A program made the position numbers and the translations under genes. Shown one piece after another: positions 36,122 to 44,411 of a stretch of DNA of 51,955 nt. The stretch is from Clostridium thailandense (lineage in GTDB: Bacteria > Bacillota > Clostridia > Clostridiales > Clostridiaceae): positions 1 through 51,955 of the forward strand of contig NZ_JAEEGC010000089.1 of the NCBI RefSeq assembly GCF_019207025.1, written 5' to 3'. Below the pieces are notes generated by a model. The model saw only the letters and a list, made by a program, of their open reading frames with translations. It made no database searches and was not told the origin of the DNA. Position 1 is the first letter of the stretch, and the number at the start of each line of letters is the position of its first letter.

Positions 36122-37273
36122 CTATTTTGAATTTAAAATTTTTTTATAAGTTTCAACTACTTTGTGTGTAAAGATATCGCTGGAATATTGTTTTGTAGTG
36201 CGAATTGCTTCTTGAGTTAGTCTGCTTTTTAAATCTGTATTTTGCAATATTTTATTTATGTAATGACTAAATTCCTGTGGGTCTTTATAAAAAAATCCAT
36301 TTTTTCCTTGTGTAATGATTCCATCTATACAAGGATCATATTTACAAACCACAGGACATCCGCTGCTCAAAGCTTCGATATAGGTCAATCCCTGAGTTTC
36401 ACTTGTAGATGCAGTAACAAATAGTTCTGCTATTTTATAGTATTTATAAATCTCTTCTGGCTTTATCATTCCTGTGAAAATAACTTTTTCTTGAAGTTCT
36501 TTATTATAGACTTCTTCTTTTAGATTTTGTAAATAGGGTCCGTCTCCTACAATCAAGAGTTTTATATTCTTAATTCTTTCCGTAACTGTATGAAAAAGAG
36601 TCAAAATTTCACTTATGTTTTTCTCTTCTCCAATTCTACCAACATAGGTAATAATCTTATCCGTATTTTTGATTCCTAATCTTGATAAGATTTCTCTTTT
36701 TTCAGTTGATTTAATGGGTTGATAAAATCTATTTAAATCAATGCCAGTAGGTATTATATGAATAGGCTTATTTACACCATAATTAAGCAGTATGTTTTTT
36801 GTTTTTTCTGTTGGAGCAATTACTCCATCAAAAGTATTTAAAATAAAGCGAGTAATTAATCTAGCTGTACTTTTTTTTATAAGTCTCCCACGAAATAAAT
36901 AACCTAAGTATTCTTCATACATGGTGTGGTAAGTGTGGAGTTGAGGTATATTTATTTTATTTGCAATGTATTTTGCTGCAAGTAGGGTAGAAAATTCCGT
37001 TTGAGAATGAATCAAATTTGGTCTCCACTTTATAAGTTCATCTAGAATTTTATTGCAAAAGGGAACTTTAATTCTTGCATTGGGATAAACTCCAATGGAA
37101 AATGACTTTAGATAATATATATCTCCTACAATTTTTTCATAGCCAGTAGGGGATAACGTTAAGATTTTGACATCATGATTATTATTTTTTAATTCTTTAT
37201 ATAAATTATATGTTGAAGTAACAACTCCATTGATTGTAGGTAAATAAGTATCAGTGGTTATTAAAATTTTCAT
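36122..37273 (-). CDS. GT4-family glycosyltransferase, diacylglycerol glucosyltransferase-like
   Basis: 383 residues. MKILITTDTYLPTINGVVTS with HSQTEFSTL and HTYHTMYEEYLGYL is the pattern of 1,2-diacylglycerol 3-alpha-glucosyltransferases. The C-terminal donor domain has TYVGRIGEEKNI and the E-x7-E motif in SETQGLTYIEALSSG. No membrane helix; such enzymes bind the membrane surface. TTAGGAG precedes ATG. It is convergent with the other GT4 and membrane-protein genes, so not in the same operon, but probably the same pathway. Confidence 0.85.
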   Translation of the reverse strand: MKILITTDTYLPTINGVVTSTYNLYKELKNNNHDVKILTLSPTGYEKIVGDIYYLKSFSIGVYPNARIKVPFCNKILDELIKWRPNLIHSQTEFSTLLAAKYIANKINIPQLHTYHTMYEEYLGYLFRGRLIKKSTARLITRFILNTFDGVIAPTEKTKNILLNYGVNKPIHIIPTGIDLNRFYQPIKSTEKREILSRLGIKNTDKIITYVGRIGEEKNISEILTLFHTVTERIKNIKLLIVGDGPYLQNLKEEVYNKELQEKVIFTGMIKPEEIYKYYKIAELFVTASTSETQGLTYIEALSSGCPVVCKYDPCIDGIITQGKNGFFYKDPQEFSHYINKILQNTDLKSRLTQEAIRTTKQYSSDIFTHKVVETYKKILNSK

Positions 37274-37557
37274 CTTTTATCTCCTAACCTAATTGGAATT
37301 TCATACAAGTGTATAAATCTTCATTATTAATTATTGTTTCCTAATAATAGATTAAAAAACTATATTATAATAAAAATAATAGCATCATTTAATAAGGCAC
37401 TTGCTAGGAAATGAAGGTGGACATTTTATTAGATATTTTAGAAGGACTGATTAAAAACAAAGGACTTATAGTGGAAAGTTCATATTTATTTAAATTTAAT
37501 TTTAAAGATTTATGATATAATTAAATAGAAAAATACAGAAATAAGGAGACATAAGGT

Positions 37558-38433
37558 ATGAAATTTAAGACAATTGTAAGTAAACTATTAGTTGCAGCTT
37601 TTGCTATTTCTACAGTAATAGCTGTTCCGCTGCAAAGAGTTCATGCAGATGCTTATAAGGTTGTTACTTTAGGAGCTGATTTGACTGATGCCCAAAAGCA
37701 AGATATGCTTAAATATTTTGGTGTTAACAAAAATGAAGCTAATGTATTAGACGTAAATAGAGATGAGGAAATTAAATATTTAGCTAATATAGCTTCTGAA
37801 AAGGAAATAGGTACAAAATCCATATCCTGTTCTTACGTTGAACCTACAAATAGTGGTGGTCTAAATATATCTACACATAATATTTACTGGGTTAGTGATA
37901 GTATGATAAAGAATGCTTTAATTACTGCTGGAATAAAAAATGCCAATGTAAAGGCAGCGGCACCTTTCAATGTATCTGGGACAGCAGCTCTTACAGGAAT
38001 ATTAAAGGGTTTTGAAAATAGCAGTGCAGGAACAAAAATTGATGAAAATAAAAAGAAAACAGCTAATGAAGAATTGATGGTTACTGGTAATCTAGGCGAA
38101 AAAATTGGACAAGATAAAGCTGCTGGATTAATAAATGAAGTGAAAACAGAGGTTGTAAAAGATAAACCTAAAAGTGATGAAGAAGTAAAAAAGATAGTAA
38201 ATGATGTTGTTAGTGGTTATAAATATAAATTAAGTCAAGACGATATTGATAAGATAACAAATTTAATGAAAAACATAAATAGTTTAAATTTAAATTTTAA
38301 TGATTTAAAAGATCAATTAAATAGTGTTAAAAGTCATCTTCAATCAGTATTGCAGAGTGATGAAGCTAAAGGATTTTTCGCTAAATTATGGGCTGCCATT
38401 AGTAGTTTCTTCTCAAACATATTATCAAAGTAA
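37558..38433 (+). CDS. Secreted DUF1002 family protein
   Basis: 291 residues with a clear signal peptide (MKFKTIVSKLLVAAFAIS, cleavage probably after VHADA). DUF1002 fold: VVTLGADLTDAQKQDMLKYF near the mature start, YVEPTNSGGLNISTHNIYWV, and AAPFNVSGTAALTGILKGFE. The Lys-rich C-terminal third is helical (about 190-290) and ends in a hydrophobic segment. The family is widespread in firmicutes and its function is unknown. TAAGGAGA precedes ATG. It is probably monocistronic, with a hairpin following. Confidence 0.88.
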   Translation: MKFKTIVSKLLVAAFAISTVIAVPLQRVHADAYKVVTLGADLTDAQKQDMLKYFGVNKNEANVLDVNRDEEIKYLANIASEKEIGTKSISCSYVEPTNSGGLNISTHNIYWVSDSMIKNALITAGIKNANVKAAAPFNVSGTAALTGILKGFENSSAGTKIDENKKKTANEELMVTGNLGEKIGQDKAAGLINEVKTEVVKDKPKSDEEVKKIVNDVVSGYKYKLSQDDIDKITNLMKNINSLNLNFNDLKDQLNSVKSHLQSVLQSDEAKGFFAKLWAAISSFFSNILSK

Positions 38434-38524
38434 TTTAATTGCTGATTATTGGTATTCGCGAAATTGTTTTGCAAAAAGTTTAAATAACAAATGGTAAAAT
38501 ATAATTTTATTTATATTAATCTTG

Positions 38525-38562
38525 AAGTCATATATTTATTGGCTATAATAAATATATGACTT
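38525..38562 (+). terminator. Terminator-like hairpin after the DUF1002 gene
   Basis: AAGTCATATATTTATT pairs perfectly (16 bp) with AATAAATATATGACTT around a 6-nt loop, followed by TTTAAATG. The T tract is short. Confidence 0.6.
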
Positions 38563-38605
38563 TAAATGTTTATTATAGAAATAATTCTAGCTAGGAGAAT
38601 AAATT

Positions 38606-39337
38606 ATGTCACAAATTAACTTGAATAGACTAAATTGTAAATCTATTAAAGAAAAGAACACTTTGTTTATGTGCTTTGTAATAACTTTAATTTTAATATT
38701 ACTGGTAATCTGTTCAATAATAATTACAGAATATTTTAGAACTGGTCAAATACTCTTAGATATAAGAGCAATAAACTATGTTTATTCTATAAGAACTAAG
38801 GAGTTAAATAAATTTGCTATTGCGGTGACTAACACTGGTAATCCAGTATCAATTATTATAGCTACAATAGTGATAAGCTTGACTTTTTATTTTTTAAAAA
38901 AGAAAAAAGAATCAGTTTTTTATTTTTTGAATATTTTAGGAATATGGATACTTAATGAAAGCATTAAAACCATTTTTAAAAGACAAAGACCAGATATGAT
39001 AAAGTTGGTTCATGCATCTGGATATAGCTTTCCAAGTGGCCATTCAATGGTTTTTATGACAGTATCACTTGTTCTTGTGCTATTAATTATAAATTATATA
39101 TCAAATAGATACTTAGCATTTAGCTTAAGTTTGCTAATAATTGTATATGGATTCATGATTGGTATAAGTAGGGTATATGTGGGTGTTCATTACTTGAGTG
39201 ATGTCATATCTGGTTGGACTTTTTCAGCTGTTTGGACTCTGATAAGTATTATAATATATAAAAAGACAGTAATTAATTCGGAGTCAGCAATAAATTATAA
39301 TAATTCCGATATAAATAATAATTATTCAAAAAATTAA
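38606..39337 (+). CDS. PAP2-family membrane phosphatase
   Basis: 243 residues with six membrane helices. All three PAP2 motifs are present: KTIFKRQRPD, YSFPSGHSM and SRVYVGVHYLSDVISGW, so it should remove phosphate from a lipid phosphate or pyrophosphate (phosphatidate, undecaprenyl-PP) at the outer membrane face. CTAGGAG precedes ATG. The tail after the last helix is Asn-rich and probably disordered. The glycolipid genes nearby make a lipid substrate plausible. Confidence 0.9.
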   Translation: MSQINLNRLNCKSIKEKNTLFMCFVITLILILLVICSIIITEYFRTGQILLDIRAINYVYSIRTKELNKFAIAVTNTGNPVSIIIATIVISLTFYFLKKKKESVFYFLNILGIWILNESIKTIFKRQRPDMIKLVHASGYSFPSGHSMVFMTVSLVLVLLIINYISNRYLAFSLSLLIIVYGFMIGISRVYVGVHYLSDVISGWTFSAVWTLISIIIYKKTVINSESAINYNNSDINNNYSKN

Positions 39338-39468
39338 ATATAAATTTAATTTTTATGCAAAAAAATAAAATAATGCAGCATTTTAGCAAAAAATTCTTTA
39401 TACCTTTAGCAAATTTAGGTATAATGTAATATAAAAATGTAATTATAATTATAGTAGGGGTGAATAAT

Positions 39469-39657
39469 ATGAAAATCGAAGAAGTAATTGAAAGAATAAA
39501 CTTTTTATATAAAAAAAGTCAAGGAGAAGGGTTAACTGAAGAAGAAAAGATTGAACAACAAAAATTAAGACGACATTATATAGATAATGTGAAAAGAAAC
39601 TTTAGAGCTCAATTAGATTGTGTAAAAAGAGTTCCAGATAAAGATAAATTAAGCTAA
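39469..39657 (+). CDS. DUF896 family protein (YnzC-like)
   Basis: 62 residues, matching the small DUF896 family: KIEEVIERINFLYKKSQGEG, then LTEEEKIEQQKLRRHYIDN, then VKRNFRAQLD. Two helices form a hairpin. In Bacillus the homologue belongs to the SOS regulon; the molecular function is unknown. ATG at 39469 lies 7 nt after GGGGTG. It ends 13 nt before hprK and is probably cotranscribed with it. Confidence 0.9.
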   Translation: MKIEEVIERINFLYKKSQGEGLTEEEKIEQQKLRRHYIDNVKRNFRAQLDCVKRVPDKDKLS

Positions 39658-39670
39658 GGGGAGAATACAA

Positions 39671-40600
39671 ATGTCAGTAAGAGTAAATGATCTTATAAAA
39701 GATTTAAGTTTAGAAGTACTAAGCGCTGGAGAAAGAAATAATGAAATAACTGTAAGCGATATAAACAGACCTGGTTTGCAATTTTCAGGTTTTTATAATT
39801 ACTATGCAAATGAAAGAGTTCAGGTGGTTGGTAAAACTGAATGGAGTTTTTTAGATGCCATGCAGCCTGATTTGAGACTGAAAAGACTTAGAAAGTATTT
39901 TGAGTTTGATAATCCTTGCACTATAATAACTAGAGGTCTGGAACCTCATTCTGAATTTATAGAGAGTGCGAAGCAAAATAAGAGATGGGTTCTAAGAACA
40001 GACAATCTATCTACAAGACTTATAAGTAAGATTATGAATTACCTAGATGATAAATTAGCACCAGAGACAAGATTACATGGTGTGCTAGTGGATGTATACG
40101 GTATAGGTATGCTGATTACAGGTGAAAGTGGAGTAGGAAAAAGCGAAACTGCATTGGAGTTGATTAAGAGGGGACATAGATTAGTAGCAGATGATGCAGT
40201 TGATATAAAACAAATAGATGGGGAACTATATGGTACTTCACCATATATTACATCAGGCATGATTGAAGTAAGAGGTATGGGAATAATTGATATACCAGCA
40301 TTGTATGGTTTAAGTTCTATACTAAAGACAAAAAAAATAAATATTGTAACATATCTTGAACAGTGGAAAACAGATGAAAATTATGATAGACTTGGAATAG
40401 ATAAGGAATATTTAAATATTCTCAATGTGCCTGTGAGAAAACTGACAATTCCAATTAGACCAGGAAGAAATCTTGCTGTGATCATTGAAGCAGCTGCAGC
40501 TAATTATAGATATAGTTTTATTACTAATGTTACTCCGGTAGATATCATAGGCCAAAGAATGTTAGAAGAAAAAGAAAGAAGGGAACATGATGGAGAGTAA
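39671..40600 (+). CDS. hprK: HPr kinase/phosphorylase
   Basis: Phosphorylates and dephosphorylates Ser46 of HPr to drive carbon catabolite control through CcpA. 309 residues, full length. The N-terminal domain (1-125) precedes the catalytic domain with the P-loop GESGVGKSE near residue 151 and the HPrK signature MIEVRGMGIIDI near 197. AGGGGAG precedes ATG. The 3' end overlaps the folate cyclo-ligase gene by 14 nt. Confidence 0.95.
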   Translation: MSVRVNDLIKDLSLEVLSAGERNNEITVSDINRPGLQFSGFYNYYANERVQVVGKTEWSFLDAMQPDLRLKRLRKYFEFDNPCTIITRGLEPHSEFIESAKQNKRWVLRTDNLSTRLISKIMNYLDDKLAPETRLHGVLVDVYGIGMLITGESGVGKSETALELIKRGHRLVADDAVDIKQIDGELYGTSPYITSGMIEVRGMGIIDIPALYGLSSILKTKKINIVTYLEQWKTDENYDRLGIDKEYLNILNVPVRKLTIPIRPGRNLAVIIEAAAANYRYSFITNVTPVDIIGQRMLEEKERREHDGE

Positions 40601-41138
40601 AAAAGACATTAGGAAAAGTATTAAAAGTAAAAGAGCAGCATTAACAAATGATGAAAGAGAAAAGCTTAATAAAGCTTTATACGAAAAGACTATAAATAGT
40701 GAGTATTATAAAAATGCTAATACTATATTCGCGTTTGTTAGTTATGATACTGAAGTGGATACCCATAGTATTATTAAAAAGGCCCTAGAAGATGGAAAAA
40801 CAGTATGCGTACCTAAGACTATATCCATGGAAGAAGGAATGTTAGCTATTAAGCTAAATAGTTTTAATGATATGGCTGAGGGCAACTATGGAATATTAGA
40901 GCCTAAACTTACAACTCCTAAAATAGAAGAAAATTTAATTGATTTAGCTTTTATTCCAGGACTTGCTTTTGACAAGCGAGGTGGAAGAGTCGGCTATGGT
41001 GGCGGATTTTACGACAGATTTATGAACAATATGAGAAAAGAAGCAAAAAAAATTGGACTAGCATATAGCTTTCAAATATTGGACGAGGTTCCAATGGAAA
41101 AGCATGATTTATTTATAGATGGAATAATTACTGATTAA
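40587..41138 (+). CDS. 5-formyltetrahydrofolate cyclo-ligase
   Basis: Converts 5-formyl-THF to 5,10-methenyl-THF with ATP. 183 residues, standard. N-terminal KKDIRKSIKSKRAAL; core motifs FIPGLAFDKRGGRVGYGGGFYDRF. The start overlaps hprK by 14 nt (translational coupling); a second ATG directly follows at 40590. A terminator follows at 41143. Confidence 0.93.
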   Translation: MMESKKDIRKSIKSKRAALTNDEREKLNKALYEKTINSEYYKNANTIFAFVSYDTEVDTHSIIKKALEDGKTVCVPKTISMEEGMLAIKLNSFNDMAEGNYGILEPKLTTPKIEENLIDLAFIPGLAFDKRGGRVGYGGGFYDRFMNNMRKEAKKIGLAYSFQILDEVPMEKHDLFIDGIITD

Positions 41139-41142
41139 TGTG

Positions 41143-41167
41143 AAAAGGGGCAAATAGTTGCCCCTTT
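41143..41167. terminator. Bidirectional terminator between the folate gene and the PHP gene
   Basis: AAAGGGGCAA pairs with TTGCCCCTTT around a 4-nt loop; T-rich on both sides. It overlaps the stop codon of the minus-strand PHP gene. Confidence 0.8.
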
Positions 41168-42005
41168 AAATATTGTTAAGCTTGTTTAAAAATAGTTCTA
41201 TACCTTTTTCATCTAAAAATACTTCGCCTATAGTAGAAGAGTGTTTTGAATCATTATCAGATATGCCGTGAAAATCTGAACCTGCAGTTATAATTTTTTT
41301 ATAGTCATTAGCATAATTCAGCAATTTCTTTGTATCTTTCTCGCTATTCATGGGATATATGGCTTCTATACCATGAAAAGGAAGTTTAAGAAGCTCTTCT
41401 AGGTTTATGTTTTTTATTAATACTGGATGCGCTAGTACAATCAAGGCATTTATAGATTGTAGAAGCTTTATTCCTTCTTCTGTACTAAGCTTTTTATTGG
41501 GGAAATAAGCTGGACTGCCTTCTCCGATAAACTTTTCAAATATATATTCCCAACTATAATCATAACCTGCCTCTATTATCGCTTTTGCAATATGAGGTCT
41601 TGCGACAACACCATGAGTATCCTTCAATATCTTTTCATAGTTAAGGTTTATATTAAAAAATTCATGTAAGTTTTCTACGATTTTTTTAGCTCTATATATC
41701 CTATAATTAGTTATATCTTTTAGAAAAATTCTAAATTCTTCATGTATTAGAGATACATCTTTAAAATATCCTAATACATGTACATTTTTACCATTATACA
41801 GAGTAGAGAGTTCTAAACCAGGTATAACTTTTACACCCATATTATTTCCTTCCTCTATTGCTTCTTCTACACCTGCTACAGTGTCATGATCTGTTACTGC
41901 TATTATATCTACTTTTTCTTTTTTGGCTAAGTTAACTAATTCCTTTGGTGACAGTTTACCATCAGAATTTTTAGTATGTAGGTGAAAATCACCTTTTTTG
42001 TACAA
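41166..42005 (-). CDS. PHP domain phosphoesterase (nucleoside bisphosphate phosphatase/RNase AM-like)
   Basis: 279 residues. Trinuclear-metal PHP motifs: DFHLHTKNSDG at the start, VTDHDT, HVLGYF, ARPHIA, VLAHPV and GSDFHG. The length and the inserted middle domain match the YciV group, which hydrolyses 3',5'-nucleoside bisphosphates or short 5'-phosphorylated RNAs. Start: the frame is open to 42071, but that would overlap the upstream gene by 29 nt; TTG at 42005 has AAGAAGGTGA 5 nt upstream and begins at the PHP core, so it is preferred. Last gene of the unit led by the 1620-residue protein, 37 nt after the preceding gene. Confidence 0.88.
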   Translation of the reverse strand: MYKKGDFHLHTKNSDGKLSPKELVNLAKKEKVDIIAVTDHDTVAGVEEAIEEGNNMGVKVIPGLELSTLYNGKNVHVLGYFKDVSLIHEEFRIFLKDITNYRIYRAKKIVENLHEFFNINLNYEKILKDTHGVVARPHIAKAIIEAGYDYSWEYIFEKFIGEGSPAYFPNKKLSTEEGIKLLQSINALIVLAHPVLIKNINLEELLKLPFHGIEAIYPMNSEKDTKKLLNYANDYKKIITAGSDFHGISDNDSKHSSTIGEVFLDEKGIELFLNKLNNI

Positions 42006-42042
42006 TAAAATCACCTTCTTGTTAAATATACTGCAGTAACTA

Positions 42043-43098
42043 TTATAAGCCCTCAGATATATGTTTGGCAAAAAGTTTTGCCTTGTCTTTTATATTATTA
42101 ATTTTAAATATAGAATTAGGATCATTTGCTGTTTCAGTAATTATTGCGTAAGGAGGAAGTCTGAAACCTTTATTCAAATTTAAAGCACCAATAAGTTGTT
42201 TTGCCACGGAATCACTACCAGAGTTTCCAGATACAACAACACCAAAGATTGATTTATTATGAAAAGATTTTTTAAGATATAAAACTGTAAGTCTGTTTAT
42301 TGTGGCGGTTAAATTAGCAGCAATGGCATCATTATAATTTGGACAGAGCCAAACTAAGCAATCAGCTTTCTCAATAGCTGGAAGCACATTTTCTGTCATA
42401 AAACCACCATAAAAACAACTGTTTTGTTTTCCGTAGTGAATACACAATTTATAGGAGCAGCCTTTACAATCTAGTATTTTGCCATTGTCAATTTGGATTT
42501 CGTTAATATTAAAATTGTTTAAATGTTTAGAAACCATACGCCACAATTCTAACGTATTTGAGACCTTATGTGGTGAAGAATATAGTACTATAATATTTTT
42601 CTGCATTTTATTGCTTTTAATAGAATTATATTCAGAAAGTCTTTTACCAAGTTTATTGCACAAATGAATAGATATATCTTTAAGGGACATCTGTAGAGTT
42701 TTTTGCCAGGTTAAAAAGTTCCTTAGGTCATAAGTAGCCTCAATTAATGGATGACCTATAAAGTTACATCCCATATTATTTGCCATAAAGATTATATCTT
42801 GTGCAGCCCTCTTTGTTCCAAGTTCATTTAAGCTGTAAATAAGAAGAGCTGCTGTAGAACCATAGAAAACATCATTGCCTCTATTCTTTAGTGAATTAAA
42901 AAACTTAAGCATTGGTAAGTCAAAGCCTGTAAATTCTAACTCCAGTGCGAACAATATTTTTTTATTTTTCAAAGAGCTGCAGTCTTCAATTTTTTTTATA
43001 TACTCAACTGAAGTGAAATTTTCACTGAAGCTTTCTATCATAAGTTTAAGTTGTTCTGACAAATTTTCATTTGGAGCTATAATATACAGCATCTCCAT
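42043..43098 (-). CDS. Flavodoxin-like/NAD(P)H-dependent FMN reductase with extra N-terminal domain
   Basis: 351 residues. Residues about 167-330 match FMN reductases and iron-sulfur flavoproteins: IIVLYSSPHKVSNTLELWRM (FMN phosphate loop), CKGCSYKLC, ADCLVWLCPNYNDAIAANL, GVVVSGNSGSD. Residues 1-165 form a separate alpha/beta domain (MEMLYIIAPNENLSEQLKLM, then GHPLIEATYDLRNFLTWQKT) that may be a second, eroded flavodoxin-like fold. The Cys trio could bind metal or a cluster. GGGGTGAGC precedes ATG. It lies 20 nt after the LDH-like gene in the same unit. Confidence 0.78.
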   Translation of the reverse strand: MEMLYIIAPNENLSEQLKLMIESFSENFTSVEYIKKIEDCSSLKNKKILFALELEFTGFDLPMLKFFNSLKNRGNDVFYGSTAALLIYSLNELGTKRAAQDIIFMANNMGCNFIGHPLIEATYDLRNFLTWQKTLQMSLKDISIHLCNKLGKRLSEYNSIKSNKMQKNIIVLYSSPHKVSNTLELWRMVSKHLNNFNINEIQIDNGKILDCKGCSYKLCIHYGKQNSCFYGGFMTENVLPAIEKADCLVWLCPNYNDAIAANLTATINRLTVLYLKKSFHNKSIFGVVVSGNSGSDSVAKQLIGALNLNKGFRLPPYAIITETANDPNSIFKINNIKDKAKLFAKHISEGL

Positions 43099-43118
43099 AT
43101 GCTCACCCCATATCTTAT

Positions 43119-44375
43119 TTATAATACTGAATTATAAGTGTCCAATAATTTGTTGAAAAGTTTATTAGGCATATTTTTATAAAATTCAAGTTCTACGCCC
43201 TTTGGCAGTAATCGATTTCTGCATCCCATAAATTTCCCACCTATAAAGGTAGCACTATAATGCCAATTACCTTTTATAGTAGCTATAATAGATAACGCTC
43301 CAGAAGATAATGCAGGAGCTATATAAGGTTTAAATCCTATAGAACGAACCTCTAAATTAGCTTTTCGAGTTTTAGTTGTTAAATAGTCTGATATTTCTTC
43401 ATTATAGTTATTAATGCTATCAGCAATTATGAGGCCTTCACCATGAGGACCAAAGGCTCTTCCTTCTTTTAAATAATGTTTGGACTCTTCTCTTTGCTTA
43501 GCATAATAACAAGCTCTAGCATTCATGACCCCAAGTCCATAGCCTCTTATTTTTTCAGGCAACAATGGTGTCTCCCCATCTAAAGAACCTTCAAAAGCTG
43601 ATTTGCAAAGTAAATCAACAGGGTCTGAAACTACTGAAAATATACCTTTAAAATTTCTTTTAGACGCAAGTTCAGCATAATAGCGCACTATTTTTGAATT
43701 ACCTTGAAATTGAACAAGTCGAACATCAGAAGCTTCTGTGCCTATTTCGGGAACACCAACAGATACACAAAAAACAAACATGTCACAGTTAAATAGATCA
43801 TCTTCTTTAATATAGTATATATTAGGATAACTGGCGTCAAATTCTGGAGGTAAAATCTGATTACATTCATATTCCCATCTTTTTGCTTTTTTTTCATCTT
43901 TATCATATATATTAATTCGAGATATGCAATCGCTGCCTAATAATCTGAGTCCTGTAACTAGTGTTCCACCAACATCTCCGAGACCAACTACTGTTATATT
44001 CCATTTGGCTAAATCTTTTTTAGTGTCAGATAGTACTTGAAAGGAATCCTCAAAGGCTTCCTCCCAATTTGTGTATTCTGTATTTATAGAGATAACGTTT
44101 CTATCAGCTATATGCTTTAGGAGCCAATTAGGTATATTTAAGTTGTTGTTATAGGTATATTTTAACATATTTAAGCTTTCTTTATCAATAAATAGGTTCT
44201 CGGGAGATGTAACATAGTAAGATCTCTTGGATTTTTCAGGATTAATACTATTTAATGTAAAGATCTCTCCAGTAAAATTCTTAGCATGTTCTTCAGTAAT
44301 TTCTTCAAAATCGTACTTTCTATTTGAAATTAACAATCTATTTTTAAATTTATAGTAAAGTAAGTCTTTAGGCAT
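43119..44375 (-). CDS. Lactate/malate dehydrogenase-like NAD-binding protein
   Basis: 418 residues, about 100 longer than LDH. The first 120 residues are unique. A Rossmann motif ITVVGLGDVGGTLVTGLRLL (near 125) begins an LDH/MDH-like core: VSDPVDLLCKSAF corresponds to the N-P-V-D stretch, YGLGVMNARACYYAK to the G-x-x-x-A-R helix, and FGPHGEGLIIADS to the catalytic G-x-H-G. So a 2-hydroxyacid-type redox reaction is plausible, but the substrate arginines are not where I can assign them. ATG 44375 is about 12 nt after AGG; TTG 44387 is the alternative. It follows the giant gene by 36 nt. Confidence 0.75.
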   Translation of the reverse strand: MPKDLLYYKFKNRLLISNRKYDFEEITEEHAKNFTGEIFTLNSINPEKSKRSYYVTSPENLFIDKESLNMLKYTYNNNLNIPNWLLKHIADRNVISINTEYTNWEEAFEDSFQVLSDTKKDLAKWNITVVGLGDVGGTLVTGLRLLGSDCISRINIYDKDEKKAKRWEYECNQILPPEFDASYPNIYYIKEDDLFNCDMFVFCVSVGVPEIGTEASDVRLVQFQGNSKIVRYYAELASKRNFKGIFSVVSDPVDLLCKSAFEGSLDGETPLLPEKIRGYGLGVMNARACYYAKQREESKHYLKEGRAFGPHGEGLIIADSINNYNEEISDYLTTKTRKANLEVRSIGFKPYIAPALSSGALSIIATIKGNWHYSATFIGGKFMGCRNRLLPKGVELEFYKNMPNKLFNKLLDTYNSVL

Positions 44376-44411
44376 AAAGCAACACAACCTTTCGCTAAAA
44401 TTTAATGCAAA

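Noticed and set aside
37411..37515. 34-codon ATG frame before the DUF1002 gene
   Set aside because: The only Shine-Dalgarno-like bases touch the ATG, and the peptide shows no recognisable pattern. It could be a remnant but cannot be supported.
39399..39423. Inverted repeat TATACCT...AGGTATA before the DUF896 gene
   Set aside because: Only 7 bp in very AT-rich DNA that also looks like a -10 region; may be chance.
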